Positions 8,347 to 17,300 of a DNA stretch of 64,000 nt are shown here, in pieces (position 1 is the first letter of the stretch; every line of letters begins with the position of its first letter). Made by a program: the position numbers and the translations under genes. The notes beneath the pieces were generated by a model. It worked only from the letters and a program-made list of their open reading frames with translations. It ran no database searches and was not told the origin of the DNA. Origin of the DNA: Miltoncostaea marina (GTDB lineage: Bacteria; Actinomycetota; Thermoleophilia; Miltoncostaeales; Miltoncostaeaceae); contig NZ_CP064655.1 of the NCBI RefSeq assembly GCF_018141525.1, forward strand, positions 620,001 to 684,000, given 5' to 3'.

Positions 8347-9357
8347 GTGAGCGAGCCGGAGCCGCCGCCCCTCGTCACCGTGATCATGCCGATCCGGAAC
8401 GAGGAGGCGTTCATCGCCCGCAGCCTGGGGGCGGTGCTCGCGCAGGACTATCCGGCCGAGCGGCTGCAGGTCCTCGTCGCCGACGGGATGTCGGACGACG
8501 GGACCCGCTCCGCCATCGCCCGCCTCGCCGAGGCCCACCCGGCGCACGAGGTCGAGATCGTCGACAACCCCGGGCGCGTCGTGCCGACGGGCTTCAACGC
8601 GGCCCTCGACCGCGCCCGGGGCGACGTGATCGTGCGGGTCGACGGCCACACGATCATCGAGCCCAACTACGTGGCCGAGTGCGTCGCCGCCCTCCGCGAG
8701 ACCGGCGCCGACAACGTGGGCGGCCGCATGGACGCGGTCAGCGACGGGCCGGTCGGCCAGGCGATCGCGCTCGCCACCTCGTCGCCCTTCGGCGTCGGCG
8801 ACTCGCAGTTCCACTACGCGAGCGGGCAGCGCTGGGTCGACTCGGTCTACATGGGGGCGTGGCCGCGCGAGGTGTTCGACCGGGTCGGCCGCTTCGACCC
8901 CGAGATGACCCGCAACCAGGACGACGAGTTCAACTACCGGCTGGGCGCGGCCGGCGGGCGCATCCTGCTCACCGACCGGATCCGCTCCCGCTACTACAAC
9001 CGCAGCTCGCTGACGGCGCTGTTCCGGCAGTACCGCCAGTACGGCCACTGGAAGGTGCGCGTGCTGCAGAAGCACCCCCGCCAGATGAGCGCCCGCCAGT
9101 TCGTGCCGCCGCTGTTCGTGGCGGCCCTGGCCGGCGGGGCGGCCCTGGCGCCGTTCAGCCGGGTCGTGCGGCGCCTCTGGCTGGGCCTGGCGGGCGCGTA
9201 CGGGCTCGCCAACCTCGCGGCGTCGGCCGCGATCGCCCGGCGCGCCGGCCTGCGCCACATGGCGCGGCTGCCGGTGGTCTTCGGCGCGCTGCACATCGGG
9301 TACGGCGCCGGGTTCCTCGGCGGGCTGGTGCGCTTCCGCGACCGCTGGCGGGGATAG
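8347..9357 (+). CDS. Family 2 glycosyltransferase (succinoglycan ExoA-like)
   Basis: Predicted glycosyltransferase (336 aa) elongating the lipid-linked glycan. The GT-A fold starts with VTVIMPIRNEEAFIARSLGA (about 10-29), followed by VADGMSDDGT and the metal-binding VIVRVDGHTI (about 95-104). NQDDEFNYRLG (about 190-200) matches the acceptor-site ED-like motif. Residues after about 250 form two or three hydrophobic segments, so it is membrane anchored. The GTG start lies 16 bases after the beta-helix stop, suggesting co-transcription. The resemblance to ExoA rests on overall layout only. Confidence 0.9.
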   Translation: MSEPEPPPLVTVIMPIRNEEAFIARSLGAVLAQDYPAERLQVLVADGMSDDGTRSAIARLAEAHPAHEVEIVDNPGRVVPTGFNAALDRARGDVIVRVDGHTIIEPNYVAECVAALRETGADNVGGRMDAVSDGPVGQAIALATSSPFGVGDSQFHYASGQRWVDSVYMGAWPREVFDRVGRFDPEMTRNQDDEFNYRLGAAGGRILLTDRIRSRYYNRSSLTALFRQYRQYGHWKVRVLQKHPRQMSARQFVPPLFVAALAGGAALAPFSRVVRRLWLGLAGAYGLANLAASAAIARRAGLRHMARLPVVFGALHIGYGAGFLGGLVRFRDRWRG

Positions 9358-9524
9358 GGCCCCAGGCCCCGCGCCGCCGCGGGTTCTGATCGGTTGCGGC
9401 ACGACGCCCTTACGAAAGTCGAGTCGCCAAACCCCCCGTCCGACCCTCCCTCGTCACACGGGCCGGAGGACAGACTCCTCCCCGGTCCACCCGCACGATC
9501 TAAATGACGAACGGAGTGTCGAGA

Positions 9525-11024
9525 ATGACGGTTCGAGACCACCTGGGACGGAGCCTGGCCGTGGGCGGGGCGCTCGCGGTGCTCGGTGTCGGCGCCATGA
9601 CGATGACCGAGCGGGCCTTGGCTGTCGCTCCCGATCCCACCGCCGGCGCCACCGGCCAGGAGGCGACCTACGCCAGCCAGGGCGCGCAGAACAACAAGCC
9701 CGTCGGCCCGCTGGCCGGAACGGTCACCACCTCGACGATCACCGTCCCCGAGTCGGCGCAGTCCTACCTGCGCGACGTGGACCTGCGCACCTTCCTCAAG
9801 CACAGCGCCTCGGGCGACGTGCGCATCGAGCTGACCTCGCCGGCCCGCCCCGGGCAGGCGGCCCGCACCGTGACGCTGATCCCGGGGCAGAACGGGGCCC
9901 GCGGCACGAACGACGTCTTCGACGGCACGGTGTGGGACGACTCGTCCGACGTCCTCGCCAGCGACCTCGACTCGACGCTGCTTCCGCCGGAGGTGGCCCC
10001 GCAGGCGAGCCTCGCGCCCGAGGGGTCGCTCGGTGCGTTCGTCGGCATCGACCCGCGCGGCGTCTGGACGCTCCGCGTCACCGACACGCTCGACGCCGAG
10101 GGTGACCCGGCGGTGGACGGCGGCACGCTCCAGTCGTGGGAGCTCCGCCTCGCCACGCAGAACCCCGCGCCGGTCGTCGGCGCCGCGCAGACCTTCAACA
10201 GCGGCGGCGGCTCGGTGACCATCCCGAACGCGCCCGCGCCGGCCGTCACCAAGACGATCACGGTGAGCGGTCAGAAGAACTACCTGGCCGACCTCGACCT
10301 GGTCACCAACATCGTCCACGAGAACCCGGGCGAGCTCGAGATCCGGCTCTCGCACGGCGGCCGCACGGTCGTCATCTCGACGGGCTCGGACGGCCCGACC
10401 CAGTTCTACTCGAACCGCACCTTCGACGACTCCGCCTCGGTGCTCGTCGGTCGCGCGCCCGAGGGCACCCCGCTCTCGGCCTCGCTCATCCCCGAGGGCG
10501 CGCTCGCCGCCTTCCGCGGCATGGACCCGAACGGCGACTGGACGCTCTCGGTCAACGACACGGTCGGCACGCCGACCGGCACGCTCCACGGCTTCCAGCT
10601 CAAGATCGCCACGGCGGAGGGCCAGGCCGCCCAGCAGCCGGGCCCCGGCCCGGTCGCGCCCGGCCCGGTCGCGCCCGGCCCGGCCGTCCCGAACCCGCCG
10701 ACGCCGCCCGTCGTGCAGCAGGTCAAGAAGGTCGGCGTCAAGCAGTTCGCGCTCTCGAAGAACGCGAAGAAGCGCACGCTGACCATGCGCGTCGGCTGGA
10801 TCAACGGCTCGGGCCGCGTCACCTACACCGCCACGGTCAGCGCCAAGATCGGCAAGAAGACGGTCCGCACGACGGTCCGCGGGGCCGGCGCGGCGGGCGC
10901 GAAGAACGTCCGCAAGACGGTGAAGCTGCCGAAGGCCTGGAAGGGCAAGAAGGTCACGGTGCGCCTCGTCGTGAAGAACGGCTCGACGACGGTCGTCAAG
11001 ACCAAGTCCATCCGGCGCTTCTGA
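9525..11024 (+). CDS. Secreted protein with two proprotein-convertase P-domains and a Lys-rich C-terminal domain
   Basis: Exported protein (499 aa) with an N-terminal signal sequence (SLAVGGALAVLGVGA). Residues about 45-210 and 220-365 are two P/Homo B-like beta-sandwich domains, each with an FDG/FDD...SLIPEG-like loop and a GxWTLxVxD strand. A short PGPGPVAPGPVAPGP linker leads to a domain of about 100 residues that contains 19 lysines, remarkable for a 75% GC gene where Arg is normally preferred. It lacks the catalytic domain usually linked to P-domains. The ATG at 9525 has GGAG eight bases upstream; the ATG at 9504 has none. Role unknown; a structural surface or matrix protein is likely. 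Confidence 0.85.
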   Translation: MTVRDHLGRSLAVGGALAVLGVGAMTMTERALAVAPDPTAGATGQEATYASQGAQNNKPVGPLAGTVTTSTITVPESAQSYLRDVDLRTFLKHSASGDVRIELTSPARPGQAARTVTLIPGQNGARGTNDVFDGTVWDDSSDVLASDLDSTLLPPEVAPQASLAPEGSLGAFVGIDPRGVWTLRVTDTLDAEGDPAVDGGTLQSWELRLATQNPAPVVGAAQTFNSGGGSVTIPNAPAPAVTKTITVSGQKNYLADLDLVTNIVHENPGELEIRLSHGGRTVVISTGSDGPTQFYSNRTFDDSASVLVGRAPEGTPLSASLIPEGALAAFRGMDPNGDWTLSVNDTVGTPTGTLHGFQLKIATAEGQAAQQPGPGPVAPGPVAPGPAVPNPPTPPVVQQVKKVGVKQFALSKNAKKRTLTMRVGWINGSGRVTYTATVSAKIGKKTVRTTVRGAGAAGAKNVRKTVKLPKAWKGKKVTVRLVVKNGSTTVVKTKSIRRF

Positions 11025-11035
11025 GGCACGCGCCC

Positions 11036-11072
11036 GCGCGGGGGGTCCCGGGTTCCGCCGGAACCCCCCGCG
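11036..11072 (+). terminator. Hairpin downstream of the P-domain protein gene
   Basis: A GC-rich hairpin (GCGCGGGGGGT...ACCCCCCGCGC-like arms around CCGCCGG) begins 12 bases past the stop. No U tract follows, so termination is likely but not certain. Confidence 0.5.
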
Positions 11073-11092
11073 CAGGCGATCGAGTGACGAAC

Positions 11093-11123
11093 TTGGCGAT
11101 TCGTCCTCCGCTCCACGTAAGCT
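11093..11123 (+). promoter_or_regulatory. Promoter candidate for the thioester-domain gene
   Basis: TTGGCG (11093-11098) and TAAGCT (11118-11123), 19 bases apart, lie about 78 bases before the start codon. Spacing is slightly long, so this is tentative. Confidence 0.4.
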
Positions 11124-11200
11124 GCCCCCTGCACGACCGCCGACTGGGCCGATCGGACCAGCCGGCCTTCCCCGTTCGGTCCACCTCGGAGGTCGACTCG

Positions 11201-12529
11201 ATGACGCACGCTGTAGGCGGGAGGCTCCTCCAACGAGCGGTCCTCGCACTGCTCGCCCTCCTCGCCGCCGTGCTCGCGCTGCAGGTCACCACGGCGACGG
11301 CGGCACCCCAGACGCAGACGTACATCGGCGCGGACGACGGGCCGACGCCCGACATCTACCGCAGCGACATCGCCGACTACTTCAAGCCGGACGGCTCGCC
11401 GGCCGCCATGGTCGGGCAGGCCGGCACGCTCAACCTCGCGCTCGACGGCGAGCCGGTCGTCGCCTACTGCGTCGACGTGGACGCCGGGCTCAGCACGACG
11501 CCGGTCACCTCGGACGTGACCGAGGTGCCGCTCACGACCGTCGACGCCCGCGCAAAGCTCTACATCCTGCTCAACGCCACGCCGTCCGGCGCGCCGACGG
11601 CCGACAAGCAGCACCGGGCGGCCGTCGCGCAGGTGGCGATGTGGGTGCTCGAGGGCGAGCTCCGCGAGACGGACCCGACCTCGGACGCCGCGCTCAACGC
11701 GGACGTCGCGGCGCTGATCGCCACCGCCCGCGCCTGGGCGGCCACGCCCGGCACGCTGTCCCTGACCGTCGCCCCGCCGGCCGCGGGCGCCACGACGGCC
11801 ACGGTCACGGTCACGGGCCGTCCCGGCTCGGTCGTCGCGCTCACGATCACGGCCGGCCAGGGCACCCTCTCGGCCGGGCAGCTCACGGTCGGCGCGGGCG
11901 GCTCGGCCACCGCGACCCTGACCTCGCCCGCGCCGGGCACGGTCACCGTCGGCGCCAGCACCACCGGCGACGGCCAGCTCTTCCGGATCAGCCCGAGCAA
12001 CGCGAGCCAGGCGACGAACTACGCGCGCCCGACCGTCCTCACGGCCACGGCGCCGGTCACATTCGCCCCGGCGCAGGTCACCCCCGGCCCGGGCCCGGGC
12101 CCGGGCGTGACGCCGAGCGTGCCGGTCACCGGCCGTCCGGCGGGCCCGATCGCCCTGCGGATCAGCAAGACGGCCCCGACCACGCGGCGCGTGCTGCAGC
12201 TCGTCAGGTACCGCATCACCATCCGCAACACGACCCGCCGGGCCGCCACGGGCGTCGTCCTGCGTGACCGCATCCCGCGCGGCCTGACCTTCGTGCGGGC
12301 CAGCCGCAAGGTGCAGATCCGCGGCGGCGCGGTCGTCGTCCGGCTCGGCCGCCTGGCCCCGGGCGCGCGGCGCACGGTGACCATCTGGATGCGCGCGAGC
12401 GCCGGCGTGAAGGGCGCCCGCACCAACGTGGCGACCGTCCGCGGCACGAACGTCCGTCCGCGCTCCGCGCGCGCCGGCACCACGTTCCGTCCGCTGGCCG
12501 GCCGCGTCATCCCCGCGGTGACCGGCTGA
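11201..12529 (+). CDS. Secreted thioester-domain (TQXA-like) protein with DUF11-type domain
   Basis: Exported protein (442 aa). After a signal peptide (residues 1-35), residues about 40-170 resemble the thioester domain of Gram-positive adhesins. VAYCVDVD places a Cys at 90, and AQVAMWVLEG places a Gln at 144, the pair that forms an internal Cys-Gln thioester in that family. A Thr/Ala-rich Ig-like stretch and a PGPGPGPG linker follow. Residues about 335-425 resemble DUF11, a repeat domain of surface proteins (YRITIRNTTRRAATGVVLRD). No LPXTG or C-terminal membrane helix is visible, so anchoring is unclear. The ATG at 11201 has GGAGG eight bases upstream. Confidence 0.78.
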   Translation: MTHAVGGRLLQRAVLALLALLAAVLALQVTTATAAPQTQTYIGADDGPTPDIYRSDIADYFKPDGSPAAMVGQAGTLNLALDGEPVVAYCVDVDAGLSTTPVTSDVTEVPLTTVDARAKLYILLNATPSGAPTADKQHRAAVAQVAMWVLEGELRETDPTSDAALNADVAALIATARAWAATPGTLSLTVAPPAAGATTATVTVTGRPGSVVALTITAGQGTLSAGQLTVGAGGSATATLTSPAPGTVTVGASTTGDGQLFRISPSNASQATNYARPTVLTATAPVTFAPAQVTPGPGPGPGVTPSVPVTGRPAGPIALRISKTAPTTRRVLQLVRYRITIRNTTRRAATGVVLRDRIPRGLTFVRASRKVQIRGGAVVVRLGRLAPGARRTVTIWMRASAGVKGARTNVATVRGTNVRPRSARAGTTFRPLAGRVIPAVTG

Positions 12530-12555
12530 GCTGACGCCGCCCCACCTGGCGTGAC

Positions 12556-12587
12556 CGACGGGCGGATCGACCTCGATCCGCCCGTCG
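12556..12587 (+). terminator. Strong hairpin terminator
   Basis: Two perfect 15-base complementary arms (12556-12570, 12573-12587) lie 26 bases past the thioester gene stop. The innermost pairs must open to form the loop. No U tract. Confidence 0.6.
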
Positions 12588-12655
12588 CCGTCGACGGGCC
12601 CCTCGCCTCCACCGAGCGGGGGAGGCACAGGGTGCCAATCGGCGGTTCGGGCGGT

Positions 12656-12661
12656 TAGAGT
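12656..12661 (+). promoter_or_regulatory. -10 box TAGAGT, nearly leaderless start
   Basis: TAGAGT ends nine bases before the GTG at 12671, and no ribosome-binding site is seen between them. A leaderless or near-leaderless transcript is likely. Confidence 0.45.
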
Positions 12662-12670
12662 GGTGCGGTC

Positions 12671-14362
12671 GTGAGGCCACACCGCAGCCGACACCGCCTG
12701 CTCGCGTGCGCCGCCGTCGCGGCCGGCCTGGGCGTGTCGTCGGCCGGCGCCCAGGCCGCGCCGCCGCCGCCGACGGTCACCCCGTCGCCGGGTCCGTCGG
12801 CGAGCGCGACGCGCACCTTCACCTGGCCCGCCATGGCGCCGTCCGTCGCCGGCCCCGTCACCTACGAGGTCGCGGTCACGACGACCGCCGCCCAGCCGAT
12901 CATGGGGCAATCCGTGAGCGGCACGTCGGCGCAGCTGTCGCTGCCCGAGGGCGACGCCTGGTTCCACGTCAGGTCGGTCGAGCCCGCCGCCGTGCCCTCG
13001 CACAGCGACTGGAGCACCTTCGGGCCGTACCGCACCGACCTGACCGACCCGGTCATCGCCGTGCAGCAGACGCCCGCGGCGAACCCGCGCGGGTGGGTCA
13101 ACGCCGCCGCGACCGTCACCTTCCTGTGCACCGACGCAAACCTCGCGACCTGCTCCGACCCCGTGACGTTCGGCGAGGGCGCCGGGCAGGTCGCCACCGG
13201 GACGGCGACCGACGCCGTCGGGCGCTCGGCCACGGCCACGGCGACGGTCAACGTCGACCTCACCGCCCCGGCGCCGGCGCAGCCGGCGGCCCCGGGCGCG
13301 GGCGCGGTGGTGACGTCGACGCGCCCGGAGTTCCGCTGGGCGCCGGCGTCCGACCCGCTCTCGGGCCTCCAGTACTACGAGGTCTGGGTCGAGGGGCGCG
13401 GGAAGGTCGGGTCGACGTGGGCCACCCGCACGAGCCTGGTCTCGAGCCAGACCCTTCCGGCCGGCCCGGTGCGCTGGTACGTGCGCGCGGTCGACAACGC
13501 GAACAACGCGGTCGCGTCCGAGGTCGTGGCGTTCACGCTCAACCCCGACCGCCCCCAGCAGCCGGCCGACCCCCCGCCCGGCCAGCCCGCCAGGACGATC
13601 ACCGACTCCGGCACCCCGGCGCCGCCGCTGGTGCGCCGCCCGGCGGGCACCCGCGCGCCGCGCCCGGCGCTGCTGCGCGCCCGCGCGCTGCGGCCCGCGG
13701 CCGGCCGCACGGTCCGGACGCTGCGGCCCACCCTGCGCTGGCTGCGCCGGCACCGCATGGCGCGGCTCTACAACGTCCAAGTCTACGAGCTGCGGCGCGG
13801 GCGCGTGCGCAAGGTGCTCACCGCGTTCCCGCGGCGCAACGCCTACCGGGTGCCGAAGGGCAAGCTGCGCGCCGGGCGCCGCTACGTCTGGCGCGTCTGG
13901 CCGTACCTCGGCACGAAGGGCTACGCGAAGGCGCCGGTCGGCGTCAGCTACTTCGACGTGAGGGCGCCGCGGCGGCGGCAGGCGGAGATCACGCTGTCGG
14001 CCCGCCAGCTGCGCATCAACCAGCGCATCTCCCAGGCGGCCGTGCGGCGCGTCAACGAGCTCGCCGCCCACCTCGACGGCCGCCCCGCCCCGGCGTCCGC
14101 GGGCGCATCGGCGACGCCCGGCCGGGTGCGCCTCGCGGCGCGCCAGCTGCTCATCAACCAGCGCATCTCGCAGGCCGCGGTGCGACGCGTGAACACGGTG
14201 CGGGCGCGTCTGGAGGGACGCCCGATGCCGAAGCGGGCGGCCGCCGCGGCGACGCGCGGACCGGTGCGGCTCTCCGTGCGCCAGCTGCGCATCAACCAGC
14301 GCATCGCGCAGGCGCCGGTGCGCCGGATTCGCGCGATCCGGCGCGAGCTGGGCCTGGACTGA
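12671..14362 (+). CDS. Secreted Ig-like protein with three C-terminal 'INQRISQAAVRR' repeats
   Basis: Exported protein (563 aa) of unknown function. A signal peptide (LLACAAVAAGLGVSSAGAQA) is followed by fibronectin/Ig-like segments (FTWPAMAPSVAGPVTYEV; FRWAPASDPLSGLQYYEVWV). A Pro-rich linker and an Arg-rich domain around 340-435 come next. Residues about 441-466, 486-511 and 532-557 are three copies of a repeat with core RQLxINQRIxQAxVRR. The same repeat occurs three times at the C terminus of the lysyl oxidase at 32689-34782, in an otherwise unrelated protein. Repeat segments are predicted helical and strongly basic. The GTG start follows a -10-like box directly. I do not recognise a described family for the repeat. 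Confidence 0.8.
   Translation: MRPHRSRHRLLACAAVAAGLGVSSAGAQAAPPPPTVTPSPGPSASATRTFTWPAMAPSVAGPVTYEVAVTTTAAQPIMGQSVSGTSAQLSLPEGDAWFHVRSVEPAAVPSHSDWSTFGPYRTDLTDPVIAVQQTPAANPRGWVNAAATVTFLCTDANLATCSDPVTFGEGAGQVATGTATDAVGRSATATATVNVDLTAPAPAQPAAPGAGAVVTSTRPEFRWAPASDPLSGLQYYEVWVEGRGKVGSTWATRTSLVSSQTLPAGPVRWYVRAVDNANNAVASEVVAFTLNPDRPQQPADPPPGQPARTITDSGTPAPPLVRRPAGTRAPRPALLRARALRPAAGRTVRTLRPTLRWLRRHRMARLYNVQVYELRRGRVRKVLTAFPRRNAYRVPKGKLRAGRRYVWRVWPYLGTKGYAKAPVGVSYFDVRAPRRRQAEITLSARQLRINQRISQAAVRRVNELAAHLDGRPAPASAGASATPGRVRLAARQLLINQRISQAAVRRVNTVRARLEGRPMPKRAAAAATRGPVRLSVRQLRINQRIAQAPVRRIRAIRRELGLD
13991..14341 (+). repeat. Three in-gene copies of the INQRIS repeat
   Basis: Copies start at 13991, 14126 and 14264 and share the core RQLRINQRIS/A-QAxVRR. 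Spacings of 135 and 138 bases keep the reading frame. The DNA of the copies is also similar, indicating duplication within the gene. Confidence 0.85.
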
Positions 14363-14366
14363 CCGG

Positions 14367-17300
14367 CTAGCGGGAGTCGGCCGCCGCGGGCACCCGGTCC
14401 GGTCGCGGCGCCCACGGCGAGATGACCGGCGCGCCGCGGGTCGCCTCGGGGGCGCGCACCCGCGCCTCGGCGGTGCGCGCCACGCCGAGCATGGCGACGC
14501 AGATGCCGAGCAGGATCCAGAGGGTGCGCTGGTACTGCCCGGAGATGAAGACGTCGGCCACGAGCACCCCCACGGTGCCCGCCAGGACCGTCCTGCTGAG
14601 CAGCTCGAGCTTGAGGTCGCCCGCCAGGCGGAAGAGGTGCGCCGCCCGCGTCGCGGCCACGAGGCAGATGAGCAGCAGCACGCCGAACAGCGCCATGCCG
14701 ACCGTCCCCAGCTCGACGAGCACGTGCAGGTACATGTTGTGGGCCACCTTCGGCGTCTCGGTGAAGAAGTCGCCGCGGCGCACCAGCCCGGGCTGGGCGA
14801 GGTAGCGGGGCGTCGCCTCGGTGTAGGTGCCGGCCCCGGAGCCCTTCGTGGGGTGGTCGCTGTAGGCGCGCCAGCCCACCCGCCAGATGTCGGTGCGCCC
14901 CGTGCCACCGTTCGAGGCCAGCTCGTCGCTCTGCACGATCTGGCTGAGCCGCTCCCGGGTCTGGGGCGCCGCGGCGACGTTGATGTAGCCGACCACCACG
15001 ATGCCGACGACCACGCTCGCGGTCAGCACCCGCAGGCGCCAGCGGCCGCCGAAGATGGTCCAGACCGCGAGGGCGGCCACGATCGCGACGATCCCCCCGC
15101 GCGAGCCGGAGAGCACGATGCCGAGCGCGCAGACGAGCGCGCCGCCGGCGAACAGGAAGCGGCGCAGCATGGTGTCGGCGTAGGCGGCGAGGGCCGCGCA
15201 GATGAGCAGCGCGGGGACGCAGAAGGCGGCGAACTCGTTGGCGTCGGCGAGCGTGCCGGCCAGCCGCCCCTCGGGGGTGTTGCCCGTGGCGATGCCGACG
15301 AGCGTCGACAGGACCGCGCTGATCGCGTAGGCGCCGCACAGCAGGATGGCGGCGCGCCGGTTGCGGGCGGCGGTGAACACGATGGCCAGCAGCAGGATGC
15401 CGAGCGCGTAGCGCTGGATCGCCTCGACCGTGTACCCGGGGTTGAGCGACCAGAGGATGGACGCGACGCACCAGGCCATGAAGGCGACGGCCACGAAGGC
15501 GAGCAGCGGGTTGTGGGCCGTGAAGCTCAGGTAGCGGCGCCGCGCCGACGGGTAGCGCAGCGTCACCAGCCAGGTGATCAGCAGGATCACGCCGGCGCCC
15601 TTCGTGATCAGCGACTCGCCGGCGCCGATCACCAGCGCGAGCGGCTGGATGATGATGAAGGCGACGGCGCCCACGGTGATGTCGGACAGCAGCAGCGCCA
15701 TCACCGCCAGGCCGGCGAGGCCGCCGATCGCCAGGAGCGGCGAGGCGCCGACCGCGCCGCCCACCACGAGGGCGGCGGCCACGGTGCCCAGGGGCAGCAT
15801 GGCGTTGGGGGAGGCCAGCGACGCGCGCCACTCCGGCCAGCTGGCGCGGATCAGCGCCCGCGTGCCGCGGAAGCGCGGCGGGATGCGCAGCTCGTCGGCG
15901 CTGAGCTCGCCGCTGCCGAGCAGCGTGGCCAGCGCCGCGGCGATGCCGAGCGGCACGGCGACGGCCAGCCGCAGCAGGCCGGGCCCGGGCGCCTGCAGCA
16001 CGACCCAGCACACGGCCCCGCCCACCACGGCAGCGACGGTCGAGCGGGCCACCGTGGCGGCCAGGGCCCGCTCCTGGAGGGGCAGGTGGCGCTTGACCAG
16101 CACGTAGTGGCCGGCCACGAAGCCGAAGATGGCCACGTTGGTGCCGATCGCGGCGCCGTAGAGGCCGATCGTCGGCAGCAGGATCAGGTCGAGCACCAGG
16201 TTGCCCAGGAAGGCCGCGAGGGCGATCCACTTGCGCGCCGACGCCACGCCGATGAAGTCGAGCGCGCGCGAGAGGATCGGCGCGAGCCCGATGAGCACGA
16301 TGTAGGGCAGCAGCGCCTGCAGGACGGTCGCGCTCTCGGCGAACTCCGCGCCGAGCGCCGCGGCGATCAGGTCGTCAGCCGACGCGGCCGTGATCGCGCC
16401 GATCACGAGGTAGAAGATCAGCGACACGCGCAGGGCCTTCGACAGCAGCGGACCGGCGGTGGCCGGGTCGGCCGAGGCGATGCGCGGCGTGACCGACGAC
16501 GCCAGGCTCAGGCCGAGCAGGCCGAGGATCGTGGCCACGCGCCAGGGGGCGTCGTAGAGGCCGACGGCGTCCGTGTCGATGAAGACGCCCAGCAGCACCA
16601 GGTCGACCCGCTCGAACAGCAGCCACGCGACCCCGGCCAGCCAGATGTGGTTGCCGTAGCGCAGGATCGTGGCGCTGGAGGCCTCGACCTCGGGCAGCCC
16701 GGCCCGGCGCTCGAGGTACGGGCGCATGTACCAGAGACCCACCGCGACCGTCGCCATGTAGCCGATCGCGTTGCCGAAGATGGCCGCCACGACCCCGAAG
16801 CCGCCCATCAGCAGGGCGAGCACGACGACGAACTCGACCACCGCCTTGACGAGCGACATGACGGCGATCAGGCCGCCCCGCTGCACGCCCTCGTAGACGC
16901 CGGTGACCCACTGGTAGCCCGCGCTGAAGAACAGCGCGAGCGCGGCCGCGCGCACGGCGTTCTCGAGCTCCGGCTCGCCGAACGCCGAGGCCAGCGGGCC
17001 GGCGATGATCGCGAGCAGGCCGAAGGTGGTGCCGGCCACGACCGTCCGCAGCCGCAGGCCGCGCAGGATCACCCGCGAGATGCCGATCCCGCCGTTGTAG
17101 CCCTCGGCCACCCACCGCGAGGTGGCCGAGTCGATGCCGAGCGAGGCGAACAGCGCGGCCAGCGTCGCGATGGTGAGCGCGAACGCGTAGTCGCCGTAGC
17201 CGTCCAGGCCCAGCATGCGGGCCAGCACGATGGTCAGGACCCCCGTGGAGAGGGCCCCGACCACCCGCGACCCCAGGATCAGGATCGTCTGGCCCGCGAC

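Noticed and set aside
10823-14908. 1361-codon minus-strand open frame
   Set aside because: Opposes three convincing secreted protein genes; no domain pattern; product of missing stop codons at high GC.
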